Below, in pieces: positions 47,845-57,168 of a stretch of DNA of 64,000 nt (position 1 is its first letter; the number at the start of each line of letters is the position of its first letter). Source of the stretch: Flagellimonas aquimarina (GTDB taxonomy: Bacteria; Bacteroidota; Bacteroidia; Flavobacteriales; Flavobacteriaceae); assembly GCF_003149745.1 (NCBI RefSeq), contig NZ_QGEG01000002.1, positions 1,240,001 through 1,304,000 on the forward strand, read 5' to 3'. The notes under the pieces are model-generated. The model was not told the origin of the DNA. It did no database searches and saw only the letters and a program-made list of their open reading frames with translations. Made by a program: the position numbers and the translations under genes.

Positions 47845-48828
47845 TTATATCTCAAACGGAAATTTAACTCCAGCTTTTTCACGCACCGTATCCAATAATT
47901 CAGCTAAATCTAAGCTATTTTGGTGTGACCATAATTCACTTTGCAGTTTTTTTGCGCCAAGACACTTATGCACTTCTTCTATCTCATAAACAAATCCATT
48001 TCCTTGTTTTGGAAGGTCAATCAATTGGGATTCTTCATTTTTTACCAAAGTATAACTATCAGCTTCATGCCATCTGGGGTTTATGAACACCTCACCTTTA
48101 CTGCCAGAAATTTCTGCCTTCATTTCTGATGTGCTTGTTAACCCACTGTACAAAATGGCCTGAGCTTTTTCATACTGAAAAATCATTGATGTTTGCAATT
48201 CCGTACCATTTGGATGAAAATTGGAAGAAGCGGAGATTTGTTTGGGTTTACCCAATAGTAAATACGCCAAAAAAATAGGGTAAATCCCAATATCCAATAT
48301 TGAACCAGAAGCCAAATTAGGGTTTAACAACCTAGAATCCATACCTCTGTCCATGGCATAAAAGGCAAAATCTGCATGTATATAGGAAACCTTACCTATT
48401 ACCCCTTCATCCACTAAACCTTTAACTTTATTAATGGACGGGTTAAATCTTGACCATAATCCCTCCATTAAAAAAACTTTGTTTTGCCTAGCAACTTCAA
48501 CAAGCTCTTGCACTTCAGATTTATTGATCCCTAATGGTTTTTCACAAAGCACATGCTTACCGGACTGCATAGCCCTAATTGCTAAATCTTTATGAAAATT
48601 ATGTGGGGTTGCTATGTAGACAATATCCGCTGTATTGGACTCAAAAAGTTTGTCATAACTGTCAAATACGTTTTTAATATTGTATTGGTCTGCAAACTTT
48701 TGTGCCTTTTCCAAGGTTCTAGAAGCCACTGCAGCAATCTCTGCATCATCAAAAAGTTCTAAATCCGAAGCAAATTTCCCTGCTATGTTCCCAGGGCCAA
48801 TAATGCCCCATTTAATTTTACTTTTCAT
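47845..48828 (-). CDS. Gfo/Idh/MocA family oxidoreductase
   Basis: A 327-residue NAD(P)-dependent oxidoreductase. The N-terminal Rossmann fold begins KWGIIGPGNIAGKFASDL, AVASRTLEKAQKFADQY follows, and VLCEKPLGIN carries the conserved EKP catalytic lysine; the C-terminal alpha/beta domain completes the fold. Members act on sugars, inositols or related polyols. The substrate cannot be read from the sequence, and no sugar-uptake gene is nearby. Confidence 0.92.
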   Translation of the reverse strand: MKSKIKWGIIGPGNIAGKFASDLELFDDAEIAAVASRTLEKAQKFADQYNIKNVFDSYDKLFESNTADIVYIATPHNFHKDLAIRAMQSGKHVLCEKPLGINKSEVQELVEVARQNKVFLMEGLWSRFNPSINKVKGLVDEGVIGKVSYIHADFAFYAMDRGMDSRLLNPNLASGSILDIGIYPIFLAYLLLGKPKQISASSNFHPNGTELQTSMIFQYEKAQAILYSGLTSTSEMKAEISGSKGEVFINPRWHEADSYTLVKNEESQLIDLPKQGNGFVYEIEEVHKCLGAKKLQSELWSHQNSLDLAELLDTVREKAGVKFPFEI

Positions 48829-48895
48829 ATGAAATCAAAAGTAATGATTATAACTCCTTATCTTTAACCAACAAGATGAAATTGGGTTACAAACT

Positions 48896-50524
48896 ATGGA
48901 TATCAACTTCAATAAGAACGAAGACCACAACAAATTAAAACTCTCTGAGCTAAGAAAAAAACTAACGGAGGTTAAGCTCGGTGGAGGCAAAAAACGCATA
49001 GAAAAACACCATGCCAAAGGCAAGATGACAGCTCGCGAACGGATTGAGTACCTCTTAGACGCGAATGCTGATACTGTTGAAATTGGGGCTTTTGCAGGAG
49101 ATGGCATGTATGAAGAACATGGTGGTTGCCCTTCTGCAGGGGTCGTTGTAAAAATTGGATACATTCAAGGCAAACAATGCATTGTTGTGGCCAATGACGC
49201 TACCGTGAAAGCTGGAGCATGGTTCCCCATAACTGGAAAGAAAAATTTAAGAGCTCAAGAGATTTCAATTGAAAACAGATTGCCCATAATCTATTTAGTG
49301 GATAGCGCTGGGGTCTATTTACCTATGCAGGATGAAATTTTTCCCGACAAAGAACATTTTGGAAGGATTTTTAGAAATAATGCCGTTATGAGCAGTATGG
49401 GAATAACACAAATCTCTGCCGTAATGGGAAGTTGCGTGGCCGGCGGTGCATACCTGCCCATTATGAGCGATGAAGCCCTTATTGTAGACAAGACGGGTAG
49501 TATCTTTTTAGCAGGCAGTTACTTGGTTAAAGCGGCTATTGGTGAAAGTATTGACAACGAAACCTTAGGCGGCGCCACTACACATTCAGAAATTAGTGGG
49601 GTAATAGATTATAAAACGAAAGATGATAAGGATGCTTTGGACAAAATAAAGAATATTGTTGGCAAAATTGGAGATTTTGATAAGGCTGGTTTCAATAGAA
49701 TCGAAGCTAAAAAGCCTATTGAAAACCCCCAGGATGTCTATGGTATTCTTCCTGCTTCGCGTGGAGACCAATATGACATGTTGGAAATTATAAAACGATT
49801 GGTAGACAACTCTGAATTTGAACAATATAAGGAAGGTTTTGGAAAGACCATTCTAACGGGTTATGCACGTATTGATGGCTGGGCCGTTGGTATTGTTGCC
49901 AATCAAAGAAAAGTGGTTAAAACAAAAAAGGGAGAAATGCAATTTGGTGGTGTTATCTATTCTGATTCTGCGGATAAGGCCACAAGGTTCATAGCCAACT
50001 GTAATCAAAAGAAAATCCCATTGGTCTTTCTACAGGATGTTACCGGCTTTATGGTAGGTAGTAAAAGTGAACACGGAGGCATTATAAAAGATGGGGCCAA
50101 AATGGTGAATGCGGTAAGCAATTCGGTAGTTCCTAAATTTACCGTAGTAATTGGAAACAGTTATGGAGCCGGTAATTATGCTATGTGCGGAAAAGCCTAT
50201 GATCCAAGACTTATTGTGGCATGGCCAAGTGCCGAACTTGCGGTTATGAGCGGTAACTCAGCTGCTAAGGTTTTGTTGCAAATTGAGAAGGCCTCATTGG
50301 AAAAAAATGGGGATGTATTGAGTGCCGAAAAAGAAAAAGCATTGTTTGATAAGATTAAACAACGCTATGATAATCAGATTTCGCCATACTACGCAGCGTC
50401 TAGACTTTGGACAGATGCCATTATAGATCCATTGGAAACAAGGAAATGGATATCTATGGGCATTGAAGCTGCAAATCATTCGCCCATTGAAAAGCAGTTT
50501 AATATGGGCGTTTTACAAGTCTAA
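48896..50524 (+). CDS. acyl-CoA carboxylase, carboxyltransferase (beta) subunit
   Basis: A 542-residue biotin-dependent carboxyltransferase with N- and C-terminal crotonase-like halves. Motifs: AKGKMTARERIEYLLD, YLVDSAGVYLPMQDEIFP, MGSCVAGGAYLPIMSDE, FLAGSYLVKAAIGE, VFLQDVTGFMVG and GNSYGAGNYAMCGKAYDPR. The DSAGVYLP and GGAYLP pattern resembles methylcrotonyl-CoA carboxylase beta more than propionyl-CoA carboxylase, but the substrate is not certain. The alpha (biotin carboxylase) partner must be elsewhere. Its stop abuts the convergent plug-protein gene with no gap. Confidence 0.9.
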   Translation: MDINFNKNEDHNKLKLSELRKKLTEVKLGGGKKRIEKHHAKGKMTARERIEYLLDANADTVEIGAFAGDGMYEEHGGCPSAGVVVKIGYIQGKQCIVVANDATVKAGAWFPITGKKNLRAQEISIENRLPIIYLVDSAGVYLPMQDEIFPDKEHFGRIFRNNAVMSSMGITQISAVMGSCVAGGAYLPIMSDEALIVDKTGSIFLAGSYLVKAAIGESIDNETLGGATTHSEISGVIDYKTKDDKDALDKIKNIVGKIGDFDKAGFNRIEAKKPIENPQDVYGILPASRGDQYDMLEIIKRLVDNSEFEQYKEGFGKTILTGYARIDGWAVGIVANQRKVVKTKKGEMQFGGVIYSDSADKATRFIANCNQKKIPLVFLQDVTGFMVGSKSEHGGIIKDGAKMVNAVSNSVVPKFTVVIGNSYGAGNYAMCGKAYDPRLIVAWPSAELAVMSGNSAAKVLLQIEKASLEKNGDVLSAEKEKALFDKIKQRYDNQISPYYAASRLWTDAIIDPLETRKWISMGIEAANHSPIEKQFNMGVLQV

Positions 50525-52687
50525 TTATTGTACCGTGAATTTGGCCAATTGCTGTTCGTCATCTGTATCTTGAAGACGAACCAAATGTTCTTCACTGGTC
50601 TGGTTAAACTTTCCAAAATTGTATTGCACTGTGCACTTTAAAAAAGTTGGCGTTTTATTTCCACTAGTCCTATTTCCAAGGTACGTAACGTTCAATATCC
50701 AGTCTCCTATCGTTTCGGAACCAACAATTTCAAACTGTTCATTTGCAAAACCGTGCTGTAGTTCATCCAAAATTCTCTTCCTATCACTTGTGTTCGTGTG
50801 TTCCCAATTAAAAAAACGTTTTTGAGGATTCACAAATTGAACAACAAACTCTGCATCTGGGTTGTTCCAATCCAATATCAATCTTGCGTTATAGGTTAGA
50901 TTGTTCAGGTATTTTTGGTTCACTTTTTTAAAGTCAATATTTTTTCGCTCCTTATTGATTAAATTCCTTATTTCGGTGCCCACCACTTTTTCCAAACTTG
51001 CAAAGTCCAATTTAGCATTAGCAGTTCCATTTGCAATGCTATTGAACATATTTAAGGCACTTTGGTAGTTCCCTGAGTTTTTGTTCGCTATGGCCACATC
51101 GAAATAGGATTGTATTTTATTAGGAAAAGCCTCCAACATCTTATTTGCTGCCAATAGTGCCATTGTATGATTTCCGCTTTCCACAGATTTTAGGAACATT
51201 CCTCTTAGCTCTTCGTATTTCGCGTCCTGTTTTTCTAGGATATTTGATAAAATTCGTTCTGCAATTTCTTGGTTTGAAGCATAAAAGAATCCATAAACAT
51301 CTAAAAAATATTCAGAGGTGTTCCAATATCTATTTCTTTGGTTTAGGTAAAGGTTGTAAGCTTCTTGTAGGTTTTTCCCTTTTTTCAACTCTTTTAAATA
51401 GGGAGTTACCAAGATCTTACTGTTTACCTTGATCTTACCTTCATATATATTATTGGTAAGTCGTGCCAAATCTTTTTTCTGTTTTCTAGGCCCGTCAATG
51501 GTAGCTGTTTTTGTGGTAATCAACAGGACACCATTAGCTCCTTGGCTACCATATCTATTTGTGGCCGAAAGGCCCTTTAAGACAGTTATGTTTGCGATAT
51601 TCTGGGGGTCAATAAAACTAGTGTCCACAATATTTCCGGTGCCCGAATTTGACCTTTCCGTTGGAACTCCATCTATTACAATTAATCCATAATTATTGCC
51701 CAGAATTGAATTACTTGGGCGCATCTTCACCTGGCTCAAATCTTCATTCTGCCCTAAGCTAACACCAGAAAACTTTCCTTGTATTGCATTGTTTGCGGTT
51801 GTTGAAACGGATCCAATATCTTCATCTGATATGGACTGTACTGCGTACCCAATCTTATCTTTGTTTTCTTTACCATATGCGGTTGTCACCTCCTCTTCTT
51901 GCTCTGGTACTTTCTCAATTAAAACAACCTCTTCCAGTTGTATGCCACTATCTTCAAATGAAAAGTTGATGGCGAGGTTATCATCTAGCGTATGTTCTGT
52001 CATTTTGTTTCCGTAAGACACTACCAAAGTATCTCCCACAGCCCCGTTTATTTTAAAATTGCCTTGATCATCGGACTTGACCTGTTCCGCTTCAAACCCC
52101 TTAACATAAATATTGGCGGAAGGAAGGCCGCTTGTGCCACTGTATATTGTACCTGAATATTTTTTTTGATTTTCTTTAGAAGCCTTTGCATCCGATTTGT
52201 CCAATAGGTTGACCAAATTTCCATTGTTAACAATGGATAAAAGATTCAAACTGGCTCTATCAAAATCTTTATTGCTATTTACAATGTACAGTTCTCCCTC
52301 AAAACTAGGTGAGGAGCCACCCGTATTCTGTTTTCCATCTGTAAACAAAAGAACTTCTCCGTTGCCCGCATAAGCTGCCAACTCCTCATAAGAGGTAGCG
52401 CCATCATAATTTACAGCACTTAGCTTTTCCTTTATCCCAGACCAATTACCGGATGTAACTGCAATGTCATATTTGGAAATAAGTTGATTGCTAAATGTAA
52501 GTAAGGTTACATTCGCGTTCCGAATGGTTTTGAAATAGGCATCCAAAAAATAATACTCTTTGTTGATATCCCGATCTTTCATGGATAGGGATACATCCCA
52601 ACAGATAGTGACATTTTTCTCTTCTTGAGCAAACGTCATATTTTGTAATGCAATAAGTAGTAACAATAGCAGGCCAATATGCTTCAT
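50525..52687 (-). CDS. VWA + TonB-plug protein without a beta-barrel (paralogue A)
   Basis: A 720-residue exported protein with an unusual domain order. Signal peptide to about residue 21; von Willebrand A domain (about 25-155) with a complete metal site (DVSLS at 31-35, a threonine in DGATSYEE, an aspartate in LFTDGKQ); carboxypeptidase-regulatory-like domain (about 175-245); TonB plug domain (about 285-400: AIQGKFSGVSLG, GLIVIDGVPTE, YGSQGANGVLLITTK); TPR-like helices (about 420-600); and a C-terminal beta domain (about 615-720: LILDWNNPDAEFVVQFVNP, ILNVTYLGN). No barrel follows the plug. The C-terminal domain and helices match the gene upstream, paralogue B. Function unknown; the end looks DUF2135-like, from memory. 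Confidence 0.85.
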   Translation of the reverse strand: MKHIGLLLLLLIALQNMTFAQEEKNVTICWDVSLSMKDRDINKEYYFLDAYFKTIRNANVTLLTFSNQLISKYDIAVTSGNWSGIKEKLSAVNYDGATSYEELAAYAGNGEVLLFTDGKQNTGGSSPSFEGELYIVNSNKDFDRASLNLLSIVNNGNLVNLLDKSDAKASKENQKKYSGTIYSGTSGLPSANIYVKGFEAEQVKSDDQGNFKINGAVGDTLVVSYGNKMTEHTLDDNLAINFSFEDSGIQLEEVVLIEKVPEQEEEVTTAYGKENKDKIGYAVQSISDEDIGSVSTTANNAIQGKFSGVSLGQNEDLSQVKMRPSNSILGNNYGLIVIDGVPTERSNSGTGNIVDTSFIDPQNIANITVLKGLSATNRYGSQGANGVLLITTKTATIDGPRKQKKDLARLTNNIYEGKIKVNSKILVTPYLKELKKGKNLQEAYNLYLNQRNRYWNTSEYFLDVYGFFYASNQEIAERILSNILEKQDAKYEELRGMFLKSVESGNHTMALLAANKMLEAFPNKIQSYFDVAIANKNSGNYQSALNMFNSIANGTANAKLDFASLEKVVGTEIRNLINKERKNIDFKKVNQKYLNNLTYNARLILDWNNPDAEFVVQFVNPQKRFFNWEHTNTSDRKRILDELQHGFANEQFEIVGSETIGDWILNVTYLGNRTSGNKTPTFLKCTVQYNFGKFNQTSEEHLVRLQDTDDEQQLAKFTVQ

Positions 52688-52874
52688 TTCCTTTAAGATT
52701 TAAGAACCCTTAGTAATGAATTTATCCATTTTAAGGATTATGCTGTTAAAGCTTTTGTTGAAGTTGCCTAAAGTTAAAAAAAAACAGCAATCAGGCCCAG
52801 TATAATTATTATAGAATATTATACGGTTTCTTATTAAAGGTAAATGTTACAAAATACAATTTAACGCAGGACTC

Positions 52875-54632
52875 TTAATTTAAAGATATTGACGACCCCT
52901 GATTAATCCGAAATAATGCTTGGTTTACATTTTTCGTTCCCAGCTTAAATACTTTTACTTCTTTGCGTTGCGATTTTGAGCCATAATCATGGTACACAAT
53001 TGCCTTCAAATAGGTGGGAGTTAAGCTCTTATTTCCTAAATACTTAATGTTTACTTTCCAATTTCCTGAAAACGAATCATCTATTAAATATTCAGCGCAT
53101 GAATATCCAAAGTCCTTTTCTTGGCGAATAGTATTTGCATTTTCTTTAAGACTGTGTTTCCATGTGTAATATTGATTATCCGGATTTACAAATTGAAGTT
53201 CAAATTCTGCCTCGCTGTCATTCCACTCTAACATTAAACGCGTACTGTCAAAATCCTCTTCTTCTAATTCCATTTTCATATTGGCAGGACTCTTGATCAT
53301 ATCTGTCTTTTCCAATGAAAGCAGATTATTAAACTCACGGCTAATAATTCTAGAAAAACTGCTCGTATCAGCCTCCATTATACCTTCATCCAGTAAATAA
53401 AAGTAACGGGCATATAATACAGCCGCTCTTTTCGTGTTTTGAAGGTTTCTGTTGCTTTTGGCGAGGTCAAGATAAGATTGTCTGTACTGAGGGCGAAGAA
53501 TAAATGCCCTTCTGAAGGCTTTGTGAGCCATATCATATCTTTCATGAGATTCATACATATAAGCCAACGCTTTCAAAAGCACGGCATTTTCTTTAAACAA
53601 GCCATAGCCTTTTTTGACAATATCATCTGCATAATCTTTTTGTTTCCATTTCTCATAGAAGTATTGGTAAGAATCCAATAAAAAGTATGGTGAACTTGAA
53701 TATCGTTTTGAATGCATCTCAAATGATGCTTTTGCATCTTCAAAACTACGGGACTCTTGTAATTCTTTTAAGTATGCGGGTGCATTCTTCATTACTCGTT
53801 CCTTAGAAAGAGCATTGCCATCATAGTTATTGTTACGAAGTCTCATTCTATCAAGGTATAACCCATTTTTATCCTTTGGGATAATTGTCCCCGTTTTGGT
53901 GTTAATAATAACTACTCCCCCTTTGGCCAAATTACCATATCGTACCGTTCCAATGGCAGATGGTATGATAGCGATACGGTCAATATTTTGAACATCAATA
54001 AAATCCGGAAAGTCCGTAAACACCTGTCCATCAATGTCAAATACGGCAGGCCAACCACTTCGCAGGAAAACTGCTCTGGTACTTCCTACTGTATTTCCTC
54101 CTCCAAAACCTATACCTCTAGAGACCCTTACTCCGGCAAATCTTCCTCTAAGTACATTCTCGAAATTATATTCTCCAGGTAGGAAATCATCTGCATCCAT
54201 CATCCTTACAGAATAGGAAGTCTTTGTTTTATCTAAATATCCAAAAGCTGTTCTGATGATATTTGGATTGTAGTGATAATCCATTTCCAATTCTTTTTGA
54301 CTACTGCGCCTGTTCCTTGTAACTGTTACATTCTCCAGTTTTTCCACTTTAGGAAACATGACCACATTTAAAACTCTTGTTACATCTTCTACTCGAATCT
54401 GTAATGGCTCCATTCCTTCTGCATTGTAGAACAGCATATCACCTGCACTGGCCACAATCTGGTATGCGCCATCTACATTAGAACTGGAACTTATACCCTG
54501 ATTTACGACTTGAACCTTAACATTTGAGATAGGATTTTCACCATTTGTAACCTTCCCGCTTATTAAACGTTCTGTTGCAAAGCCGGAGAAAATCATAAAA
54601 AAAGATGCGATAAAAGAATAGTGTTTTTTCAT
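52875..54632 (-). CDS. TonB-plug protein without a beta-barrel (paralogue B)
   Basis: About 585 residues from ATG 54632, which starts a signal peptide (MKKHYSFIASFFMIFSGFAT). Order: carboxypeptidase-regulatory-like domain (SGKVTNGENPISNVKVQVV), plug domain (NFENVLRGRFAGVRVSRG, AVFDIDGQVF, RYGNLAKGGVVIINTKTG), TPR-like helices (SYQYFYEKWKQ, VLLKALAYMYES, QSYLDLAKSNRNL) and the same C-terminal beta domain as paralogue A (LMLEWNDSEAEFELQFVNP, VNIKYLGNKS). It lacks the von Willebrand domain. SusC-type plug proteins normally continue into a 22-strand barrel, but only about 330 non-barrel residues follow here. The 187-nt gap to A makes a shared or paired regulation possible. Confidence 0.85.
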   Translation of the reverse strand: MKKHYSFIASFFMIFSGFATERLISGKVTNGENPISNVKVQVVNQGISSSSNVDGAYQIVASAGDMLFYNAEGMEPLQIRVEDVTRVLNVVMFPKVEKLENVTVTRNRRSSQKELEMDYHYNPNIIRTAFGYLDKTKTSYSVRMMDADDFLPGEYNFENVLRGRFAGVRVSRGIGFGGGNTVGSTRAVFLRSGWPAVFDIDGQVFTDFPDFIDVQNIDRIAIIPSAIGTVRYGNLAKGGVVIINTKTGTIIPKDKNGLYLDRMRLRNNNYDGNALSKERVMKNAPAYLKELQESRSFEDAKASFEMHSKRYSSSPYFLLDSYQYFYEKWKQKDYADDIVKKGYGLFKENAVLLKALAYMYESHERYDMAHKAFRRAFILRPQYRQSYLDLAKSNRNLQNTKRAAVLYARYFYLLDEGIMEADTSSFSRIISREFNNLLSLEKTDMIKSPANMKMELEEEDFDSTRLMLEWNDSEAEFELQFVNPDNQYYTWKHSLKENANTIRQEKDFGYSCAEYLIDDSFSGNWKVNIKYLGNKSLTPTYLKAIVYHDYGSKSQRKEVKVFKLGTKNVNQALFRINQGSSISLN

Positions 54633-54718
54633 AGCTTTAAGTTTAGATGCCTTATCAATTAACTGATACAGTGACAATTACTTCCTTAAAGTACTAAAAG
54701 AAAAACGTAAGGGCAATT

Positions 54719-56065
54719 TTAGTTTCCTAAAAATTCCTTAATTCTAGGAATTAACAACAGTTCCGTCTGCCTACCGTTTACATATCTAAAACCATCTTCA
54801 CCATAAAATCCGGCTTCTTCCAACATTATGCGGATATCTCTTTTCCATTCTGGAATATTGACCGTTGCATTGAGCTCAATGGCATATACGGTATTTGGAT
54901 TTAAGGGATAGTTCTCTCCATCATCTTTCATAACCCCGCCTTGAGAATCCCACATGCCTATTGTTGTGCCAGCTGAGTGACCATAGGTTCCTAAAGGGTG
55001 GGTATAGATCGCAGGTCTTAAACCAGCATCTTTAGCTTCTTGAAGTGCTGAGGCTAAAATTTCATTCCCGGTCCTGCCCTTTATCATGTTCTTAGTCAAA
55101 AAATCTTGCACTCGGTTTCCATCTTTTAAGGCACCCACCAAAAATGCAGGGGCTTCTTTTTCATTTGGTTTTAAAACATAGGCCAATTCCTGGCAATCGG
55201 TGTTCAATCTTAGATAGGTAATTCCAAAATCGCAATGCAACAGATCTCCTGGTTGAATGATTAAATCATCTGGTCTACCAGAAAAGGAATACAAATGTCC
55301 TACAAGTTCCTCGCTTGTCCGTTGCACATCTACCGTTGGGTGGAACCAAGTCTCCAATCCCAGATCAGTAACTTTCTGTCGCATCCACCACTCTACCTCT
55401 GTTGTTGTGGTAACTCCTGCCGTTATTATTTTTTCAGAAAAAGCTTCCGAAATAATATCATGGGTAATATCTACCAATTGGTCATAGATGACCATTTCTC
55501 TCTGTGTCCTGGTTTCAATCCACCTTACCGCTAACTGCTCAGCAGAAACCACTTTGGATTGATATTTTTTAGGAAGGTTGGCCATAAATTCATCATAATC
55601 CGTTTTGTCCAATCCGTCCGCAATGTTATGATCTTTGGAAAAGTTAAGACCAATCTTTTTCGGGTTCCGCTCTTCAATTAGCTGCATTAACCTTTTCCAT
55701 TGATTGGGTTCTTTTTCTTTGTCCCAAGCAGACACAATACTCTTACCAACATTATATCTTGCAACCGCCAATTTATCAATGGTCCCCTTTGAGTTATCCA
55801 TATAAAACAAAAGAATGGTTCTCCGTCTTGCATTTAGCCATGTTGCGGGAAGCATTGTCCTTATCACCGGATCCTCATTGTATTCTCTTGAGATTACAAC
55901 CCACATGTCAATCCCTGTATCATCCATTAATTTAGGAAGCAGGGTATTGAAACGCTCTTCCAAAATTTCGTCCACCACTCTAGCACGCTCAGATTCTGGA
56001 AGAATTTGTTGGGAATAGGAAAGAACGGAAAATGCAATAAATAGGGAAAGGGTAATTTTTTTCAT
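54719..56065 (-). CDS. exported M24 family Xaa-Pro aminopeptidase
   Basis: A 448-residue protein with a signal peptide (MKKITLSLFIAFSVLSYSQ), an N-terminal creatinase-like domain and the pita-bread catalytic domain. Metal ligands are visible as aspartates in LLHCDFGIT and NTDCQELAY, histidine in THPLGTYGHSAG and glutamate in YAIELNATV. It would remove N-terminal residues preceding proline, in the periplasm. Transcribed with the genes around it on the minus strand, 86 nt before paralogue B. Confidence 0.9.
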   Translation of the reverse strand: MKKITLSLFIAFSVLSYSQQILPESERARVVDEILEERFNTLLPKLMDDTGIDMWVVISREYNEDPVIRTMLPATWLNARRRTILLFYMDNSKGTIDKLAVARYNVGKSIVSAWDKEKEPNQWKRLMQLIEERNPKKIGLNFSKDHNIADGLDKTDYDEFMANLPKKYQSKVVSAEQLAVRWIETRTQREMVIYDQLVDITHDIISEAFSEKIITAGVTTTTEVEWWMRQKVTDLGLETWFHPTVDVQRTSEELVGHLYSFSGRPDDLIIQPGDLLHCDFGITYLRLNTDCQELAYVLKPNEKEAPAFLVGALKDGNRVQDFLTKNMIKGRTGNEILASALQEAKDAGLRPAIYTHPLGTYGHSAGTTIGMWDSQGGVMKDDGENYPLNPNTVYAIELNATVNIPEWKRDIRIMLEEAGFYGEDGFRYVNGRQTELLLIPRIKEFLGN

Positions 56066-56088
56066 AGGAATTAGTTTATCGCTTGAAT

Positions 56089-57168
56089 TTACAAAACTTC
56101 ACCTAGTTGGAGTAAAGTTTTTTTACGATCTATCTTACCGCTTTCGGTTTCAATAAATGACGTTAAAGAATGGATTTCCTTTGGAATCTCATATTTGGTT
56201 AATTCCTTCAGTGTTTTCATTTTTTCAAATAACTCGGTTTTTGATGCTCTTCCCTCTTCAACAAATAAAACAAGCTTTTGCCCCAGCTTTTTATCTGGCA
56301 TCCCAGCGACAAAAAAACGAGAATGTATTATTGATGATAGTTTTAATTCTATCTGTTCGGGCACCAATTTAATTCCTCCCGAATTAATAATTGAATCATA
56401 CCTGCCAATCCATCTAAACTGTCTGTCCCCCATTAATTCAACAATGTCATTGGTAACAACTTTATCATCAGAAATATGAGGTGCTGAAATCACCAAACAG
56501 TCTCTATCATCGGTTGACACGTTAATGTTGGGCAGCAGCTCAAAACTGTCAGAAACATGCTCATTAAGTCTTTTTACAGCTATGTGGGTAATGGTTTCCG
56601 TCATTCCATACGTCTCAAATACCATGTTAGAAACCAATTCCAATTTTTCTTTTAAGCTCTTGGCGATTGCGGCTCCTCCAATTATCAAAGTAGCAATTTG
56701 TGAGAGTTGGTCCAGAGAGTTTTCAACCTGAAGGGGTACCATGGCAGCAAAATCGTAATTAGTTTGAATCTTTGCCAGTGGAGTTGATGACGGTTCTTCG
56801 CAGTCTATTTCCATTCCTAAAACCATAGCTCTTACCAGCATCATTTTCCCTGCTATTCCAGTGCATGGAAGGCATAGCAGTGCAGTATCGCCCTGGCCAA
56901 TACTAAAATATTTACCTGTAGCCATGGCCGAATTGACCATGTGTTCCTTTTTTAGAACGATTTTTTTAGGTTTCCCCGTTGAACCAGAGGTGTACACTTC
57001 CAAAGTAGGTTTATCGGCAGACCAATCCAACATAAACTCTCCTATGGACTTCTGATAAGGTGCTCCTTCTTTGACCAGGCTATATCCAATTTCTAAAAGC
57101 TCATTGTACGAATAATGAACGCCATTGAGCTTAAAACTTGGGTGGATTCTATGCCAAATTAGATTCAT
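56089..57168 (-). CDS. menE: o-succinylbenzoate-CoA ligase (MenE)
   Basis: A 359-residue AMP-forming ligase of the menaquinone pathway, activating o-succinylbenzoate to its CoA ester. The ATP-binding P-loop VYTSGSTGKPKKIVLK (about residues 57-73), the FETYGMTET segment, IGRYDSIINSGGIKLVPEQIE and the terminal lysine of ETESGKIDRKK are present. It is shorter than the E. coli type because the N-terminal part is reduced, as is common in Bacteroidota. The start overlaps the CPBP stop by 20 nt, and menC lies one gene upstream, so this is a men operon. Confidence 0.92.
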   Translation of the reverse strand: MNLIWHRIHPSFKLNGVHYSYNELLEIGYSLVKEGAPYQKSIGEFMLDWSADKPTLEVYTSGSTGKPKKIVLKKEHMVNSAMATGKYFSIGQGDTALLCLPCTGIAGKMMLVRAMVLGMEIDCEEPSSTPLAKIQTNYDFAAMVPLQVENSLDQLSQIATLIIGGAAIAKSLKEKLELVSNMVFETYGMTETITHIAVKRLNEHVSDSFELLPNINVSTDDRDCLVISAPHISDDKVVTNDIVELMGDRQFRWIGRYDSIINSGGIKLVPEQIELKLSSIIHSRFFVAGMPDKKLGQKLVLFVEEGRASKTELFEKMKTLKELTKYEIPKEIHSLTSFIETESGKIDRKKTLLQLGEVL

